A stretch of 64,000 bases of DNA from Nakamurella alba (GCF_009707545.1 NZ_WLYK01000006.1:372001-436000); one strand, 5' to 3'; shown: positions 33,416 to 43,412, counted from the first letter of the stretch. Numbers and translations: made by a program. The notes: a model not told the origin generated them from the letters alone.

Positions 33416-34651
33416 GTGAGTCCCGACGCCGCGATCGATGTCCGCACCATCACCCCTGACGAGGTGCCGGCCTGGGTGGCCGCACTCAACACCGGGTTCC
33501 AGAACGCCTCCGGCGACGCGGATGCCGAGGCCCGACGCCCCTCTATCGACCCGGACCGGACGATCGGGGCCTTCGACGGGGACCGTGTGGTCGCGACCTT
33601 CCGCAGCTTCCCGACCGAGCTCACCCTGCCCGGCACGGCGGAGATCACCGTCTCCGCGATCACCGCGGTGTCCACCACCGCGACACACCGGCGGCGTGGA
33701 CTGGCCCGCCGGATGATGGCGCACGACCTGACCGCGGCGAAGGAGCGGGGCGAGCCCGGCGCGGCACTGATCGCCGCGGAGTGGCCGATCTACGGCCGGT
33801 TCGGGTTCGGCATGGGCACCGAGACCCAGGGCTGGCGGGTGGACACCTCGGTCGCCCGGATCGCCCGGCCGGTCGCCGGCCGTACCCGGATGATCGACGC
33901 CGCCGAGACCCGCCGGTTGGCGCCGGAGATCTTCGACCGGCACCGCCGGCACAGCCCTGGCGAGATCAACCGCACCCCGCAACTCTGGGACGTCGTCCTC
34001 GGCGTCGTGCACTACCCCAGCTGGGGCGAGCCGACGAAGAAGTTCTCGGTGCTGGCGGAGGACGAGGCCGGCACCCCGATCGGCCTGGCCCGCTACACCT
34101 TCGCCGACAAGTGGACCGACCGGCGCCCGGCGGGCACGATCACCATCGACGGCTTCATCAGCACCGGCCCGGAGGCGACGTCGCTGCTTTGGGAATACCT
34201 GATCGGCATCGACTGGGCCACCACCGTCGTCCAGGACATGGGCCGCACCGACGACCTGCTGCCCTGGCTGCTGACCGACCACCGGCACGCCGCCGTCACC
34301 GAACGCGGCGACCACCTCTGGTGGCGACCGCTGGACGTGCCGGCCGTGCTGTCGGCGCGCAGCTATCCGAACCCCGGCACGCTGGTCCTCGAGGTGACCG
34401 ACCCGATGGGGCTGACCGGCGGCCGGTTCCGGCTGGAGGGCGGCCCGCAGGGCGGCAGCTGCACCCCGACCACCGAGTCGGCGGACATCACCCTCGGCAT
34501 CGGTGCGCTCTCCGCCGCCGCGCTCGGCACCGTACGGCCGTCGCTGCTCGCCGCCGCCGGACAGGTCGACGAGCACACCGCCCGCGGACTGGTGAAGGCC
34601 GACGACCTGCTCCGCTGCCGGAAGACCCCGTACTGCAGCGTCGGGTTCTGA
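33416..34651 (+). CDS. eis: Eis-like GNAT N-acetyltransferase
   Basis: 411 residues from GTG 33416, the usual length for Eis. The N-terminal GNAT domain has the acetyl-CoA loop THRRRGLARRMM (~residue 91) and AEWPIYGRFGFG. A second GNAT-like domain follows, and the C-terminal SCP2-like domain ends in YCSVGF. The terminal Phe matches Eis, where the chain-end carboxylate takes part in catalysis. Eis enzymes acetylate lysines and aminoglycosides at several positions. Substrate here unknown. Confidence 0.85.
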   Translation: MSPDAAIDVRTITPDEVPAWVAALNTGFQNASGDADAEARRPSIDPDRTIGAFDGDRVVATFRSFPTELTLPGTAEITVSAITAVSTTATHRRRGLARRMMAHDLTAAKERGEPGAALIAAEWPIYGRFGFGMGTETQGWRVDTSVARIARPVAGRTRMIDAAETRRLAPEIFDRHRRHSPGEINRTPQLWDVVLGVVHYPSWGEPTKKFSVLAEDEAGTPIGLARYTFADKWTDRRPAGTITIDGFISTGPEATSLLWEYLIGIDWATTVVQDMGRTDDLLPWLLTDHRHAAVTERGDHLWWRPLDVPAVLSARSYPNPGTLVLEVTDPMGLTGGRFRLEGGPQGGSCTPTTESADITLGIGALSAAALGTVRPSLLAAAGQVDEHTARGLVKADDLLRCRKTPYCSVGF

Positions 34652-34700
34652 CCCACCCGGCCCGATCGGACCAGCGGTGCCGATCGGACCAGCGGCGCAG

Positions 34701-36689
34701 TCAGACCAGGGACAGGGCCAGCGCCACCGACGCGGTGAGCAGGTCGGCCGACGTGGCGCCCTGCACCGAGACGGCCCGGCCGTCGGCGGTCCGCAGCGCG
34801 ACGATGCCGGATGTCGGGTCGGCGAGCAGCGTCCCCCCGGCGATCGCCGATCCGTCCACGGTGACCGGTCGCAGGTCCGCGGCGCGGACCGCCTTCGGGA
34901 ACAGGCCGTCGGCGGCGGTCACCGCGATGTCGAGCATGGTGCCGCCGGCGCAGCTCATCGACGACCGGGACGAGGTGGTCCCGTCCTCCCGCTGACGTTC
35001 CGCATCGACGTCGAACAGTTCGCAGCCGGCCGGCAGAGCGGCCGGCAGCGCGGCCGACGGCAGGAGCGTCGCCGGCTCCGGCGTGGCCGACCGGGCCAGC
35101 GCCGGCAGGTCCGCCGACCAGTCGGTCAGGTCGTACCGGAAGCCGTCCACGGTCCAGGTCAGGGTCTGGATGCCTTCGTCGTCCCAGAGGGTGCCGCTCG
35201 CCCCGTCGATGTCGACCGGGCGGCCACCGTAGGGCTCCGACCAGGACACTCCGTCCTCCGGTCCCGTCATCAGGGTGAGTTGGTCGTCGGAGCCGGCGGT
35301 CGGGGCGAAGTCGACGATCAGCGAGTCGGGCGCGTACCAGGTCCAGGAGCTCACCGTCCGGCCCGGGAAGCCGAGGCCGACCGAGCTGGGTGGCTGCACG
35401 GGACGGACCAGTAGGTCGACCGGCGTGACGTCGAGCGGCTCCCCGGACGGTTCCGGGTCGGTGGTCGGCGGAGCGGTGGTCAGGGTGGTGGCGTCGGTGC
35501 CTGGCTGTTCGACCGCGTCGACGCCGAGCGACCTGCTGAACGGTGGCTCGTACCAGGACTGCCCCGCCGTCAGTGCCGGATCGACCTCGACCGATACCGC
35601 CAGGGCGACCAGCTGTTCGTCGGTCAGGTCCGCATCCGCCGGCCGGCGGACGAGCACGCTCGCGAAGTTGTCGGAGATCGTCTGGGCGGATCTGCCCGGC
35701 CAGAGCTCGGCCCAGCTGTCGCCGAGGGTCACGTGCTCGCCCGGGCCGTCCTCCCCCGACACGGTCGAGATCGAGACCATCCCGCCGTCGGGGACATCGG
35801 GGATCGGGGCCGACTGCACGGCGACCACCACACACCGGTCCCGGAGTTCGGCCGGCAGCACCGCGGCCGGGCAGAGGGCGACGGCCGGTTGCATCTGCCC
35901 CTCCACCGACGGACCGTCCACCGAGACCACCTGGTCGAAACCCGGGACACCGGACCGCAGCAGCACGGACCGTCGCAGGGCCGTCGGCTGCTCGACCAGG
36001 CCCGTGGCGAACGCGACGAGCTCCGGGGACGGGTCGCGCGCGGCGGCGAGATCCGGTTCGTAGCCGGCGGAGTCATCGAGGTTCTCCTGCCAGACGTGGA
36101 TCCACCGACCGTCGGACAGCTGCCAGGTCAGCCGCGCGGTCGCAGGCAGCCCGTATCTGTCGAAGGCGGCCCCGCGGGTCCACGACCACCCCACCGTCCG
36201 ATCGCCGAGTTGCGTGGTGGTGAAGACGATCTCGTTGCCGTAGGTCCGGCCGTCGTCGGTGATCGGCCCGGTGTCCTGAGCTCCGGTGATCAGGTAGCCG
36301 AGACTGCTGGTCCCGCTCGGACCGGCGTCGCCGGAGGCGAACCAGCCGACAGCGAGCCAGTCCGGCGCCTGCATCCACCAGGGACCGGCCAGTCCGGCCG
36401 GGACCGCTCCCGCGGTGACGGGGGACGACACCTCGGGCAGCGACAACGCCGGCAGCGGGGTGCCGGGGGTCAGCGCCCGGGCGGACATCCCGTCGGGCAC
36501 GGCCCCGGTCGCTGCGCCGTCCGAGGTCGTGGAGGCCGCAGCAGTACCGCCGGACACCGGGCTCGACGTGGTCATGACGACCGGGCTGCTCGTCGGTCCT
36601 GCGACGATGTCCGGCGGCGGGGTGCCGCACGCGGTGATCAGCAGTCCGGCCGCGAGCAGGACGCCCACCGATCGACGAATGGTGCTCAT
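34701..36689 (-). CDS. Large secreted lipoprotein of unknown function
   Basis: 662 residues. ATG 36689 has a GGGGGG stretch upstream. A lipoprotein signal ends in LLITACG, then a Thr/Ser/Pro linker. The rest reads as mostly beta-strand domain: WWMQAPDWLAVGWFASG, IVFTTTQLGDRTVGWSW, a DdCVVVAVQSAPIPDVP-like stretch, a Thr/Pro linker near residue 420, a second beta region (VSSWTWYAPDSLIVDF, WTVDGFRYDLTDW) and a last domain with two cysteines (CELFDVDAERQ, SSMSCAGGTMLD). Two tandem related halves are possible. No known family recognised. Its 3' end follows a short direct repeat (TCGGACCAGCGG twice, 34667-34694). Confidence 0.75.
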   Translation of the reverse strand: MSTIRRSVGVLLAAGLLITACGTPPPDIVAGPTSSPVVMTTSSPVSGGTAAASTTSDGAATGAVPDGMSARALTPGTPLPALSLPEVSSPVTAGAVPAGLAGPWWMQAPDWLAVGWFASGDAGPSGTSSLGYLITGAQDTGPITDDGRTYGNEIVFTTTQLGDRTVGWSWTRGAAFDRYGLPATARLTWQLSDGRWIHVWQENLDDSAGYEPDLAAARDPSPELVAFATGLVEQPTALRRSVLLRSGVPGFDQVVSVDGPSVEGQMQPAVALCPAAVLPAELRDRCVVVAVQSAPIPDVPDGGMVSISTVSGEDGPGEHVTLGDSWAELWPGRSAQTISDNFASVLVRRPADADLTDEQLVALAVSVEVDPALTAGQSWYEPPFSRSLGVDAVEQPGTDATTLTTAPPTTDPEPSGEPLDVTPVDLLVRPVQPPSSVGLGFPGRTVSSWTWYAPDSLIVDFAPTAGSDDQLTLMTGPEDGVSWSEPYGGRPVDIDGASGTLWDDEGIQTLTWTVDGFRYDLTDWSADLPALARSATPEPATLLPSAALPAALPAGCELFDVDAERQREDGTTSSRSSMSCAGGTMLDIAVTAADGLFPKAVRAADLRPVTVDGSAIAGGTLLADPTSGIVALRTADGRAVSVQGATSADLLTASVALALSLV

Positions 36690-36792
36690 GTGACCCCCCG
36701 GGAGCGCCGCTGTGACGGCAGATCCTCCCATGTCCCGTGCTCTCGCGGGGCGCATCGAGGGTGCGGGCCACCCCGGGGCGGCGACCCAGGGG

Positions 36793-37149
36793 TCAGGCGG
36801 CGCGCAGCGCGACCTGCCCGGCACCCGCACCGGCGGCGCCGGATCCGCCGACGACGGCGCGGTCGGGCGACATCTGCCGGACCGGCAGCGGGGTGACCAC
36901 GCCGACACCGGCTGCGGCGCGGGCGGTGTCGAGCAGCAGGTCGGCGAGATCGACGTCGAGTGCCGTGCAGAGCGCGGCCAGCAGCTCGGAGGAGATCTCC
37001 TTCTCGCCGCGCTCGATCTCCGACAGGTAGGCGCGCGACACCATCGACCGGGCGGCCAGTTCGCGCAGGGTGAGCCGGCGGTCGACGCGCGCGGCACGCA
37101 GGCTGCGGCCGAGTTCCTCGCGCAGCAGCGGAGCAGGTGCGGTGGGCAT
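36793..37149 (-). CDS. XRE-family regulator, ClgR-like
   Basis: 118 residues with one Cro/C1-type helix-turn-helix: LGRSLRAARVDRRLTLRELA, ARSMVSRAYLSEIERGEKEI, SSELLAALCTALDVDLADLL. This order and wording match ClgR, the actinobacterial activator of clp protease and stress genes. The C-terminal ~45 residues are Ala/Gly-rich and probably unstructured. A GTTCGC-N5-GCG site lies upstream (37241-37257), consistent with ClgR autoregulation. Other XRE proteins share the fold, so the name is probable rather than certain. Confidence 0.72.
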   Translation of the reverse strand: MPTAPAPLLREELGRSLRAARVDRRLTLRELAARSMVSRAYLSEIERGEKEISSELLAALCTALDVDLADLLLDTARAAAGVGVVTPLPVRQMSPDRAVVGGSGAAGAGAGQVALRAA

Positions 37150-37552
37150 CGCGGCGCCTCCCGGGATCCGGTGACGGCCGGGCGATCCGATGCCGTCCTG
37201 ATCGTCACCCTAGAAGCCTTGGCGCAGCCCCCGGAAGCTGGTTCGCTGTCAGCGGACCGTCCTGCTCCCGCCACCGGCACACCTCCGACGTGCGGTATCA
37301 GACCCCGGGCCGCATCCTCCTGGGAGGGAGTCGCACCAGCACCTCCGCCGGAACGACGCAGCACATCGGCCGGCACCACGCAGCACACCCGCCGGCACTG
37401 CACTGCCGCACTTCCGCCCGTCCGCGCCACCGCAGCATCACCCGAATGCCACATCGCGATGCCGGAATTGCCGGGAACCGATCGCTCCCGGTCCCCGTCG
37501 TAGCCGGCAACACCACCGGAACAACCGGCCCCACCGAACTGAAGGACACATC
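37150..37552. other. Intergenic region between divergent regulator and Asp-repeat protein
   Basis: About 400 bp. It contains the candidate ClgR site and a short degenerate tandem repeat of 22-bp units (37358-37379 and 37380-37401, with a weaker copy before them). A GAAGGA site at 37541-37546 serves the next gene. No coding frame is convincing. Confidence 0.5.
37241..37257. promoter_or_regulatory. Candidate ClgR-type binding site
   Basis: GTTCGCTGTCAGCGGAC fits the GTTCGC-N5-GCG pattern described for ClgR operators in streptomycetes. It lies 92 bp upstream of the ClgR-like start codon. One short motif only, so moderate confidence. Confidence 0.5.
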
Positions 37553-38284
37553 ATGAGCAAGGACCTGCACATCACCGTCGCCGGCGATCTGTACCAGGCG
37601 GAGGCGACCATCGACGTCGACGGCGACGGGGTCAACGACGCCGTGCTGGCGGACTTCGACGGCGACGGCAACCGCGACGAGATCGCCTGGGACTCGGACG
37701 GCGACGGCGTCATCGACACCATCCTGATGGCGTCGAACAACGACGGGAACTACGACGTCGGCTTCTACGACCCGAGCGGCCAGGGCAACTGGGACGAGGC
37801 CATCTCCGTCCCCGGCGGCTACATCCTCGGCGACCCGGGCACCACCGAGACCACGGAGACCGCCGGCTACACCACGACCACCACCGACGAGGGCGCCTAC
37901 ACCACCCAGACCGTCACCACCTCGGACGACGGCACGGTCACCTACACCGAGACCACGTACTACACGGATTCGCCGGAGACCACCGACGCCCCGGCGGCCA
38001 CCACCGCCGGCGACGGGCAGCTGACCTACTCCTTCGGCGACTCGAACAACCCCACCGAGACCTACCAGTCCGAGGCGAACATCGACATCGACGGCGACGG
38101 CGTCAACGACGCGCTGTGGATCGACATGGACGGCAACGGCGGGCACGACGACATCGCCTGGGACTCCGACGGCGACGGCGTCGTCGACGTGATCGCGGTG
38201 GACTCGAACCACGACGGCCACTACGACACCGCCTACACCGACCCCAACGGCAACGGCCACTGGGACTCCGCGACCACCATCTGA
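37553..38284 (+). CDS. Asp-rich repeat protein with thrombospondin-3/EF-hand-like calcium motifs
   Basis: 243 residues, ATG with GAAGGA seven bases upstream. Two halves each carry three to four DxDxDGxxD-type loops (VDGDGVNDAV, FDGDGNRDEI, DSDGDGVIDTI; IDGDGVNDAL, DMDGNGGHDDI, DSDGDGVVDVI). They are separated by a Thr/Tyr-rich spacer of ~80 residues. Such loops bind calcium in secreted proteins, yet no signal peptide is present. The protein is extremely acidic. Actinobacterial genomes often carry such repeats of unknown role. A hairpin terminator follows. Confidence 0.72.
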   Translation: MSKDLHITVAGDLYQAEATIDVDGDGVNDAVLADFDGDGNRDEIAWDSDGDGVIDTILMASNNDGNYDVGFYDPSGQGNWDEAISVPGGYILGDPGTTETTETAGYTTTTTDEGAYTTQTVTTSDDGTVTYTETTYYTDSPETTDAPAATTAGDGQLTYSFGDSNNPTETYQSEANIDIDGDGVNDALWIDMDGNGGHDDIAWDSDGDGVVDVIAVDSNHDGHYDTAYTDPNGNGHWDSATTI

Positions 38285-38352
38285 TCCGGCGCACCCCGCA
38301 GGTCCCGGCCACGTGCCGACGATCCCACCGGAGTCCACCCGATCCACCGGCC

Positions 38353-38393
38353 CACCCCGTCCGGCCCTGCACCGCGCAGGCCCGGGCGGGGTG
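38353..38393 (+). terminator. Hairpin terminator after the Asp-repeat gene
   Basis: Stem 38353-38370 pairs with 38376-38393 (18 positions, one mismatch and one G-U), loop ACCGC, followed by TTCGCGTT. It lies 68 bp after the stop and just before the aminopeptidase gene. Confidence 0.7.
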
Positions 38394-38424
38394 TTCGCGT
38401 TCCCGGTGCTTCTAGGGTGAGGGC

Positions 38425-39390
38425 ATGCGCAGCCCGTACCCGCCGATCGAACCCGACGCCTCCGGCATGCTCGACGTGGGCGACGGCCAGCTGATCCACT
38501 GGGAGACCTCCGGCAACCCGGACGGCGCGCCGGTGGTGTTCCTGCACGGTGGCCCGGGCGGCGGCACCAACCCGTTCCAGCGCCGGGTGTTCGACCCGGC
38601 GAAGTACCGGATCGTGCTGTTCGACCAGCGCGGGTGCGGGCGCAGCACACCGCATGTCGCTGATCCGGGGACCGACCTCTCGGTCAACACCACCTGGCAC
38701 CTGGTCGCCGACATGGAGAAGCTGCGCGAGCACCTGGGCATCGACCGCTGGCACGTGTTCGGCGGCTCCTGGGGCAGCACCCTCGCGCTGGCGTACGCCC
38801 AGACGCACACCGACCGGGTGGTCTCGCTCGTGCTGCGCGGCATCTTCACCCTGCGCAAGGCCGAGCTCGACTGGTTCTACGAGGGCGGCGCCGGCGCGCT
38901 GTTCCCGGACCTGCGCGAGGCGTTCGTCGCCCCGGTGCCGGAGGCCGAGCGCGGCAACTGCATGCAGGCCTACCACCGGCTGCTCAACGATCCCGACCCG
39001 GCCGTCCACGTGCCGGCCGGTGTCGCGTGGTCGGTGTGGGAGGCCTCCACCGTGCGGTTGCGGCTGGACCCGGCCAAGATCGCCGAGGCCGCCGATCCCC
39101 GCTTCGCCCTTGCCTTCTCGCGGATCGAGAACCACTACTTCGTCAACGGCGGCTGGATGCGGGAGGGGCAGTTGATCGAGGACGCCGGTCTGCTGGCGGA
39201 CATCCCGGCGGTCATCGTGCAGGGCCGGTACGACGTCTGCACCCCGCCGTTCACCGCCTGGGACCTGCACCGCGCCTGGCCGTCCGCGCAGCTGGTGATC
39301 ACCCCGGACGCCGGGCACGCCTTCGACGAGCCGGCCACGCTGACCGCCCTGCTGGACGCGACCGACTCCTTCGCCGACCTGCCATACTGA
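38425..39390 (+). CDS. pip: Prolyl aminopeptidase (alpha/beta hydrolase, S33)
   Basis: 321 residues. HGGPGGG oxyanion motif (~41-47), FDQRGCGRS, nucleophile in GGSWGS (~114), Asp in GRYDVCTPP and His in DAGHAFDEP complete the triad. The length and the NDP...WSVWEAS cap region are those of family S33 prolyl iminopeptidases, which remove N-terminal proline from peptides in the cytoplasm. ATG 38425 agrees with the conserved opening (YPPIEP...GMLDVGDG). Confidence 0.93.
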   Translation: MRSPYPPIEPDASGMLDVGDGQLIHWETSGNPDGAPVVFLHGGPGGGTNPFQRRVFDPAKYRIVLFDQRGCGRSTPHVADPGTDLSVNTTWHLVADMEKLREHLGIDRWHVFGGSWGSTLALAYAQTHTDRVVSLVLRGIFTLRKAELDWFYEGGAGALFPDLREAFVAPVPEAERGNCMQAYHRLLNDPDPAVHVPAGVAWSVWEASTVRLRLDPAKIAEAADPRFALAFSRIENHYFVNGGWMREGQLIEDAGLLADIPAVIVQGRYDVCTPPFTAWDLHRAWPSAQLVITPDAGHAFDEPATLTALLDATDSFADLPY

Positions 39391-39533
39391 CCTTGCCTAC
39401 CGGCCGGGTGCCGGACCGGGGGTGGCGGGCGCGGAGCCCGGCACCCCGGTCGGGCGGCGACGGGCCGGAGACGGCAGACTGTCCGCGGTACGCCGGATCG
39501 GCGTACCGGGACCGCGACGAGGAGCACCCGAGC

Positions 39534-41219
39534 ATGACTGCCGCGCAGCCGACCGACATCTCCGCCACCGATTCGCCCGCGTGGGCCGCACTGCACACGC
39601 ACTTCGGCACGATGAGCGCGGTCCACCTGCGCGAACTGTTCGCGCAGGACCCGGCGCGCGGCAGCGAGCTGACCCTGCAGGCCGCCGACCTCTACGTCGA
39701 CTACTCCAAGCACCGGGTCACCCGGGAGACGCTCGGCCTGCTGCAGGAGCTGACCTCCGCGGCCGGCCTGCGCGCCAAGATCGACGCGATGTTCTCCGGC
39801 GTGCACATCAACTCCACCGAGAACCGCGCCGTGCTGCACACCGCTCTCCGGCTGCCGTCCGACGCGCAGCTGGTCGTCGACGGGCAGGACGTGGTGGCCG
39901 ACGTGCACGAGGTGCTGGACCGGATGTCCGGCTTCGCCGACCGGATCCGCTCCGGCGAATGGACCGGCGCCACCGGGGAGCGGATCACCACCGTGGTGAA
40001 CGTCGGCATCGGCGGGTCCGACCTCGGGCCGGTCATGGCCTACGAGGCGCTCAAGGACTACTCCGACCGCGGCATCACCTGCCGTTTCGTCTCGAACATC
40101 GACCCGACCGACATCTACGAGAAGACACACGATCTCGACCCGGCGAGCACCCTGTTCATCATCGCCTCCAAGACCTTCACCACATTGGAGACGCTGACCA
40201 ACGCCCGGCTGGCCCGGGACTGGCTGACCGGCGGGCTGACCACGAAGCACGGCCTGTCCGCCGACGACGCCACCGCCGCCGTGGCGAAGCACTTCGTCGC
40301 CGTGTCGACGAACGCCGATAAGGTGTCGGAGTTCGGCATCGACACCGCCAACATGTTCGGCTTCTGGGACTGGGTCGGCGGCCGCTACTCCTACGACTCC
40401 GCCATCGGCCTGTCGGTGATGGTGGCGATCGGGCCGGACAACTTCCGCGAGATGCTGGCCGGCTTCCACGCCATGGACGAGCACTTCCGGACCGCCCCGT
40501 TCGAGGTGAACGCGCCGGTGATCCTGGGCCTGCTGAACGTGTGGTACGGCGACTTCTTCGGATCGGGAAGCCATGCGGTGCTGCCCTACTCGCAGTACCT
40601 GCTGCGTTTCCCGGCCTACCTGCAGCAGCTGACCATGGAGTCCAACGGCAAGTCCGTCCGGCTCGACGGTTCCCCCGTGCTCGCCGACACCGGCGAGGTG
40701 TTCTGGGGCGAGCCCGGCACCAACGGCCAGCACGCCTTTTACCAGCTGCTGCACCAGGGCACCCGGATCATCCCCGCCGACTTCATCGGGTTCGTCGAGC
40801 CGAACCACGACCTGCACGACGGCGACGCCGACGTGCACGACCTGTTCATGTCCAACTTCTTCGCCCAGTCCACGGCGCTGGCCTTCGGCCGCACCGCCGA
40901 GGAGATCGCGGCGGAAGGTGTTGCGCCCGAGGTCGTCCCGCACAAGGTGATGCCGGGCAACCGGCCGTCGACCTCCATCCTGGCGCAGAAGCTGACGCCG
41001 TCGGTGCTCGGCCAGCTGGTCGCCCTCTACGAGCACATCACCTTCGTCCAGGGTGTGATCTGGGGGATCAACTCCTTCGACCAGTGGGGGGTCGAGCTCG
41101 GCAAGGCGATGGCCAAGGAGCTGGCGCCGATGCTGTCCGGCGAGACCTCGACCGACGGCCAGGACTCCTCCACCGCCACGCTGATCGGGCACTACCTGCA
41201 GGGCCGTGGCCGCGCCTGA
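39534..41219 (+). CDS. pgi: Glucose-6-phosphate isomerase
   Basis: 561 residues, full length for PGI. Both signatures are present: [14 protein letters not shown] and the [14 protein letters not shown] end motif. The catalytic stretches [18 protein letters not shown] and [13 protein letters not shown] are also there. It interconverts glucose 6-phosphate and fructose 6-phosphate in glycolysis and gluconeogenesis. The ATG follows a GAGGAGCACCC site. The DinB gene starts within its last 14 bases. Confidence 0.97.
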   Translation: MTAAQPTDISATDSPAWAALHTHFGTMSAVHLRELFAQDPARGSELTLQAADLYVDYSKHRVTRETLGLLQELTSAAGLRAKIDAMFSGVHINSTENRAVLHTALRLPSDAQLVVDGQDVVADVHEVLDRMSGFADRIRSGEWTGATGERITTVVNVGIGGSDLGPVMAYEALKDYSDRGITCRFVSNIDPTDIYEKTHDLDPASTLFIIASKTFTTLETLTNARLARDWLTGGLTTKHGLSADDATAAVAKHFVAVSTNADKVSEFGIDTANMFGFWDWVGGRYSYDSAIGLSVMVAIGPDNFREMLAGFHAMDEHFRTAPFEVNAPVILGLLNVWYGDFFGSGSHAVLPYSQYLLRFPAYLQQLTMESNGKSVRLDGSPVLADTGEVFWGEPGTNGQHAFYQLLHQGTRIIPADFIGFVEPNHDLHDGDADVHDLFMSNFFAQSTALAFGRTAEEIAAEGVAPEVVPHKVMPGNRPSTSILAQKLTPSVLGQLVALYEHITFVQGVIWGINSFDQWGVELGKAMAKELAPMLSGETSTDGQDSSTATLIGHYLQGRGRA

Positions 41220-41706
41220 GCCGGACGAGTACCACCCGCTGGACGAGAAGCGATCCCTGGAAGCGCTTCTCGACCAGCAGCGGGATGCCGTGCTGCGCAA
41301 GGTGCGCGGCGTCCCGGAGCAGGACGCCCGGCGCGCACCGACCGCGAGCGCGCTGACCCTGCTCGGCCTGCTGAAGCACTGCGCCGTCTGGGAGCAGCGC
41401 TGGTTCCAGGGGGTGATGGCCGGCCGCCCGCTCGACGACGGCTGGCCGGAGCGGCGCGATCCCGGCGCCGACTTCCGTCTCGACGACTCCGACACGGTCG
41501 GCGTCTGGGTGCTGCGGTACCAGCAGGCGATCGAGGAGTCCCGCCGGACCACCGCGGACCACGACCTCGACACCCGTTGCGCCCGGCCGGATGTCGCCGA
41601 CTGCAACCTGCGTTACCTGCTGCACCACCTGATCGAGGAGACCGCCCGGCACGCCGGCCACGCCGACATCCTCCGCGAGTCGATCGACGGCAGCACCGGG
41701 ATGTGA
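41206..41706 (+). CDS. DinB-superfamily protein (DUF664 type), copy 1
   Basis: 166 residues from GTG 41206, overlapping the pgi stop by 14 nt. Four-helix-bundle pattern with metal-binding histidines in [16 protein letters not shown] and [18 protein letters not shown]. The latter is the DUF664 hallmark shared with mycothiol-dependent enzymes. Possible roles are thiol-dependent isomerisation, detoxification or DinB-like stress functions. A second copy lies at 44244-44774. Confidence 0.85.
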   Translation: MAAPEPDEYHPLDEKRSLEALLDQQRDAVLRKVRGVPEQDARRAPTASALTLLGLLKHCAVWEQRWFQGVMAGRPLDDGWPERRDPGADFRLDDSDTVGVWVLRYQQAIEESRRTTADHDLDTRCARPDVADCNLRYLLHHLIEETARHAGHADILRESIDGSTGM

Positions 41707-41711
41707 CCGGG

Positions 41712-42458
41712 TCAGCGGCGGGTGCGCTGCCACAGCCAGGCGGCGAGAACACCCGATACCAGCAGGATCCCGGCACACCAGAGCAACGAGGTGAGCGCCG
41801 GCCCGGCGACCGGACCGCCCAGCAGCAGGCCGCGCAGCGCCTCGGTCACCGGCGACACCGGCTGGTGCTGGGCGATCGGCTGCAGCCACCCGGGCAGGGT
41901 GTCCACCGGCACGAAGGCACTCGACAGGTAGGGCAGGAACAGCAGCAGGAACCCGAAGGCCGATGCGCTCTCCGGGGTCCGGGCGACCAGCCCGACCGCC
42001 GCCGCGGCCCAGGACAGCGCCAGCACGTACGCGCCCACCAGACCGGCGGCGGCCAGCCACTGCAGCGGTCCGGCCGAGGGCCGGAAGCCGACCGCGACGG
42101 CCGTACCGATCACCAGCAGCACCGACACCAGGTTCCGCAGCACGCTCGCGGCGACGTGTCCGGTCAGCACCGAGGACGGCCGCAGGTCCATCGTCCGCAG
42201 CCGGTCGACCATCCCTTCCCGGAGATCGGCGGAGACGCTGATCGCGGTGGTCGAGGCCCCGTACCCGGCGCAGAGCAGGATCACCCCGGGCACCACGTAG
42301 TCGATGTAGTCCGCGGCCGGTGTGCGCATCGCACCGCCGAACACGGTCGTCATCAGCAGCATGATCATCACCGGCAGCAGCGCGCCGATCAGCAGGCCGT
42401 CCGGGCTGCGCACCGCGTGCCGGAGGCTGCGGCCGGTCATCACCAGCGCCGCGCTCAT
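41712..42458 (-). CDS. ABC-2-type exporter permease (DrrB-like)
   Basis: 248 residues, six hydrophobic segments, ABC-2 pattern (LIGALLPVMIMLLMTTVFGGAM, VVPGVILLCAGYGAS, FLLLFLPYLSSAFVPVDTLP). The EGMVDRLRTMDL cytosolic loop is typical of DrrB. It partners the upstream ATPase with a 4-nt overlap. Probably exports a hydrophobic drug or lipid. Confidence 0.9.
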   Translation of the reverse strand: MSAALVMTGRSLRHAVRSPDGLLIGALLPVMIMLLMTTVFGGAMRTPAADYIDYVVPGVILLCAGYGASTTAISVSADLREGMVDRLRTMDLRPSSVLTGHVAASVLRNLVSVLLVIGTAVAVGFRPSAGPLQWLAAAGLVGAYVLALSWAAAAVGLVARTPESASAFGFLLLFLPYLSSAFVPVDTLPGWLQPIAQHQPVSPVTEALRGLLLGGPVAGPALTSLLWCAGILLVSGVLAAWLWQRTRR

Positions 42459-43342
42459 GCCGCCACCTCCCCGTCGCGCCGGCCGGTCAGCTGCAGGAAC
42501 ACGTCGTCCAGGCTCGGCGTCCGGACCGCGAACGAGGCGACCCCCGGTCCGTTACCGAGCCGGGCCTCCACCCCGGCCATGGCCCGGCGCAGGTCGGCGA
42601 AGGTGCCGTCGACCGGCACCCGGGCGGTGCTGCCGTCGGTGAACGTCACCTCCAGTACGTCGGCGCCCACCCGCTGCCGGAGCTCGGCGGGCGCGCCCTC
42701 GGCCACGATCCGGCCGCCGTCCAGCACCGCGACCCGGCCGCCCGGCCGGTCCGCCTCCTGCAGGTACTGCGTGGTCAGCAGCACCGCCGTCCCGCCGGCA
42801 ACCAGGTCGTCGACCAGGTCCCAGAGCGCCTGCCGACTGCGCGGATCGAGCCCGGTGGTCGGTTCGTCCAGGAACAACACCTGCGGCCGGGTGAGCAGGC
42901 TGACCGCGAGATCCACGCGCCGCCGGGTGCCGCCGGAGGCGGTCCGGGTGAGCCGGTCGGCCACGCCCGTCAGGTCGAGACGCTCCAGCAGCTCGTCGAC
43001 GTCGGTGCGCAGACGCGGCGCCGGGATCCGGGCCAGCCGGCCGATCAGCCGCAGGTTCTCCCGCGGAGTCAGCAGGCCGTCCACGGCGGCGAACTGACCG
43101 GTCACCGCGATCGCCCGGCGGACCGCCGCCGGGTCGGCGTGCAGGTCGTGCCCGGCCACCGCCACCTCACCGGCGTCCGCCGGGGTCAGGGTGGCGAGGA
43201 TCCGCACCACTGTCGTCTTCCCGGCGCCGTTCGGCCCCAGCAGTGCCAGCACCGACCCGGCGGCAACGTCGAGATCGACACCGTCCAGGACCGTGCGGTC
43301 CGCGTAGCTCTTGCACAGTCCGCGCACCCTCACCTGCGACAT
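42455..43342 (-). CDS. Drug-exporter ATP-binding protein (DrrA-like)
   Basis: 295 residues with Walker A GPNGAGKTT (~37), signature TASGGTRRRVDLAVSL, Walker B VLFLDEPTTGLD and switch TTQYLQEAD. The C-terminal ~90-residue domain ends in SFAVRTPSLDDVFLQLTGRR, the regulatory tail of DrrA. Divergent from the TetR regulator across two operator copies. Confidence 0.93.
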   Translation of the reverse strand: MSQVRVRGLCKSYADRTVLDGVDLDVAAGSVLALLGPNGAGKTTVVRILATLTPADAGEVAVAGHDLHADPAAVRRAIAVTGQFAAVDGLLTPRENLRLIGRLARIPAPRLRTDVDELLERLDLTGVADRLTRTASGGTRRRVDLAVSLLTRPQVLFLDEPTTGLDPRSRQALWDLVDDLVAGGTAVLLTTQYLQEADRPGGRVAVLDGGRIVAEGAPAELRQRVGADVLEVTFTDGSTARVPVDGTFADLRRAMAGVEARLGNGPGVASFAVRTPSLDDVFLQLTGRRDGEVAA

Positions 43343-43362
43343 CGGGCCTCCTTCTCGGGTTC

Positions 43363-43379
43363 AGCGTATGCCGTACGCT
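43363..43379. promoter_or_regulatory. TetR operator copy 1
   Basis: AGCGTATGCCGTACGCT: inverted arms AGCGTA/TACGCT around TGCCG. It shares the pattern GCGTATG-N3-TACGC with copy 2, 34 bp away, in the divergent exporter/TetR intergenic region. Confidence 0.7.
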
Positions 43380-43397
43380 TGTGTATCACGTACGCAT

Positions 43398-43412
43398 GCG
43401 TATGCGCTACGC
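43398..43412. promoter_or_regulatory. TetR operator copy 2
   Basis: GCGTATGCGCTACGC has arms GCGTA/TACGC and overlaps a perfect 12-bp palindrome TACGCATGCGTA (43391-43402). It ends 23 bp before the TetR start. Confidence 0.7.
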
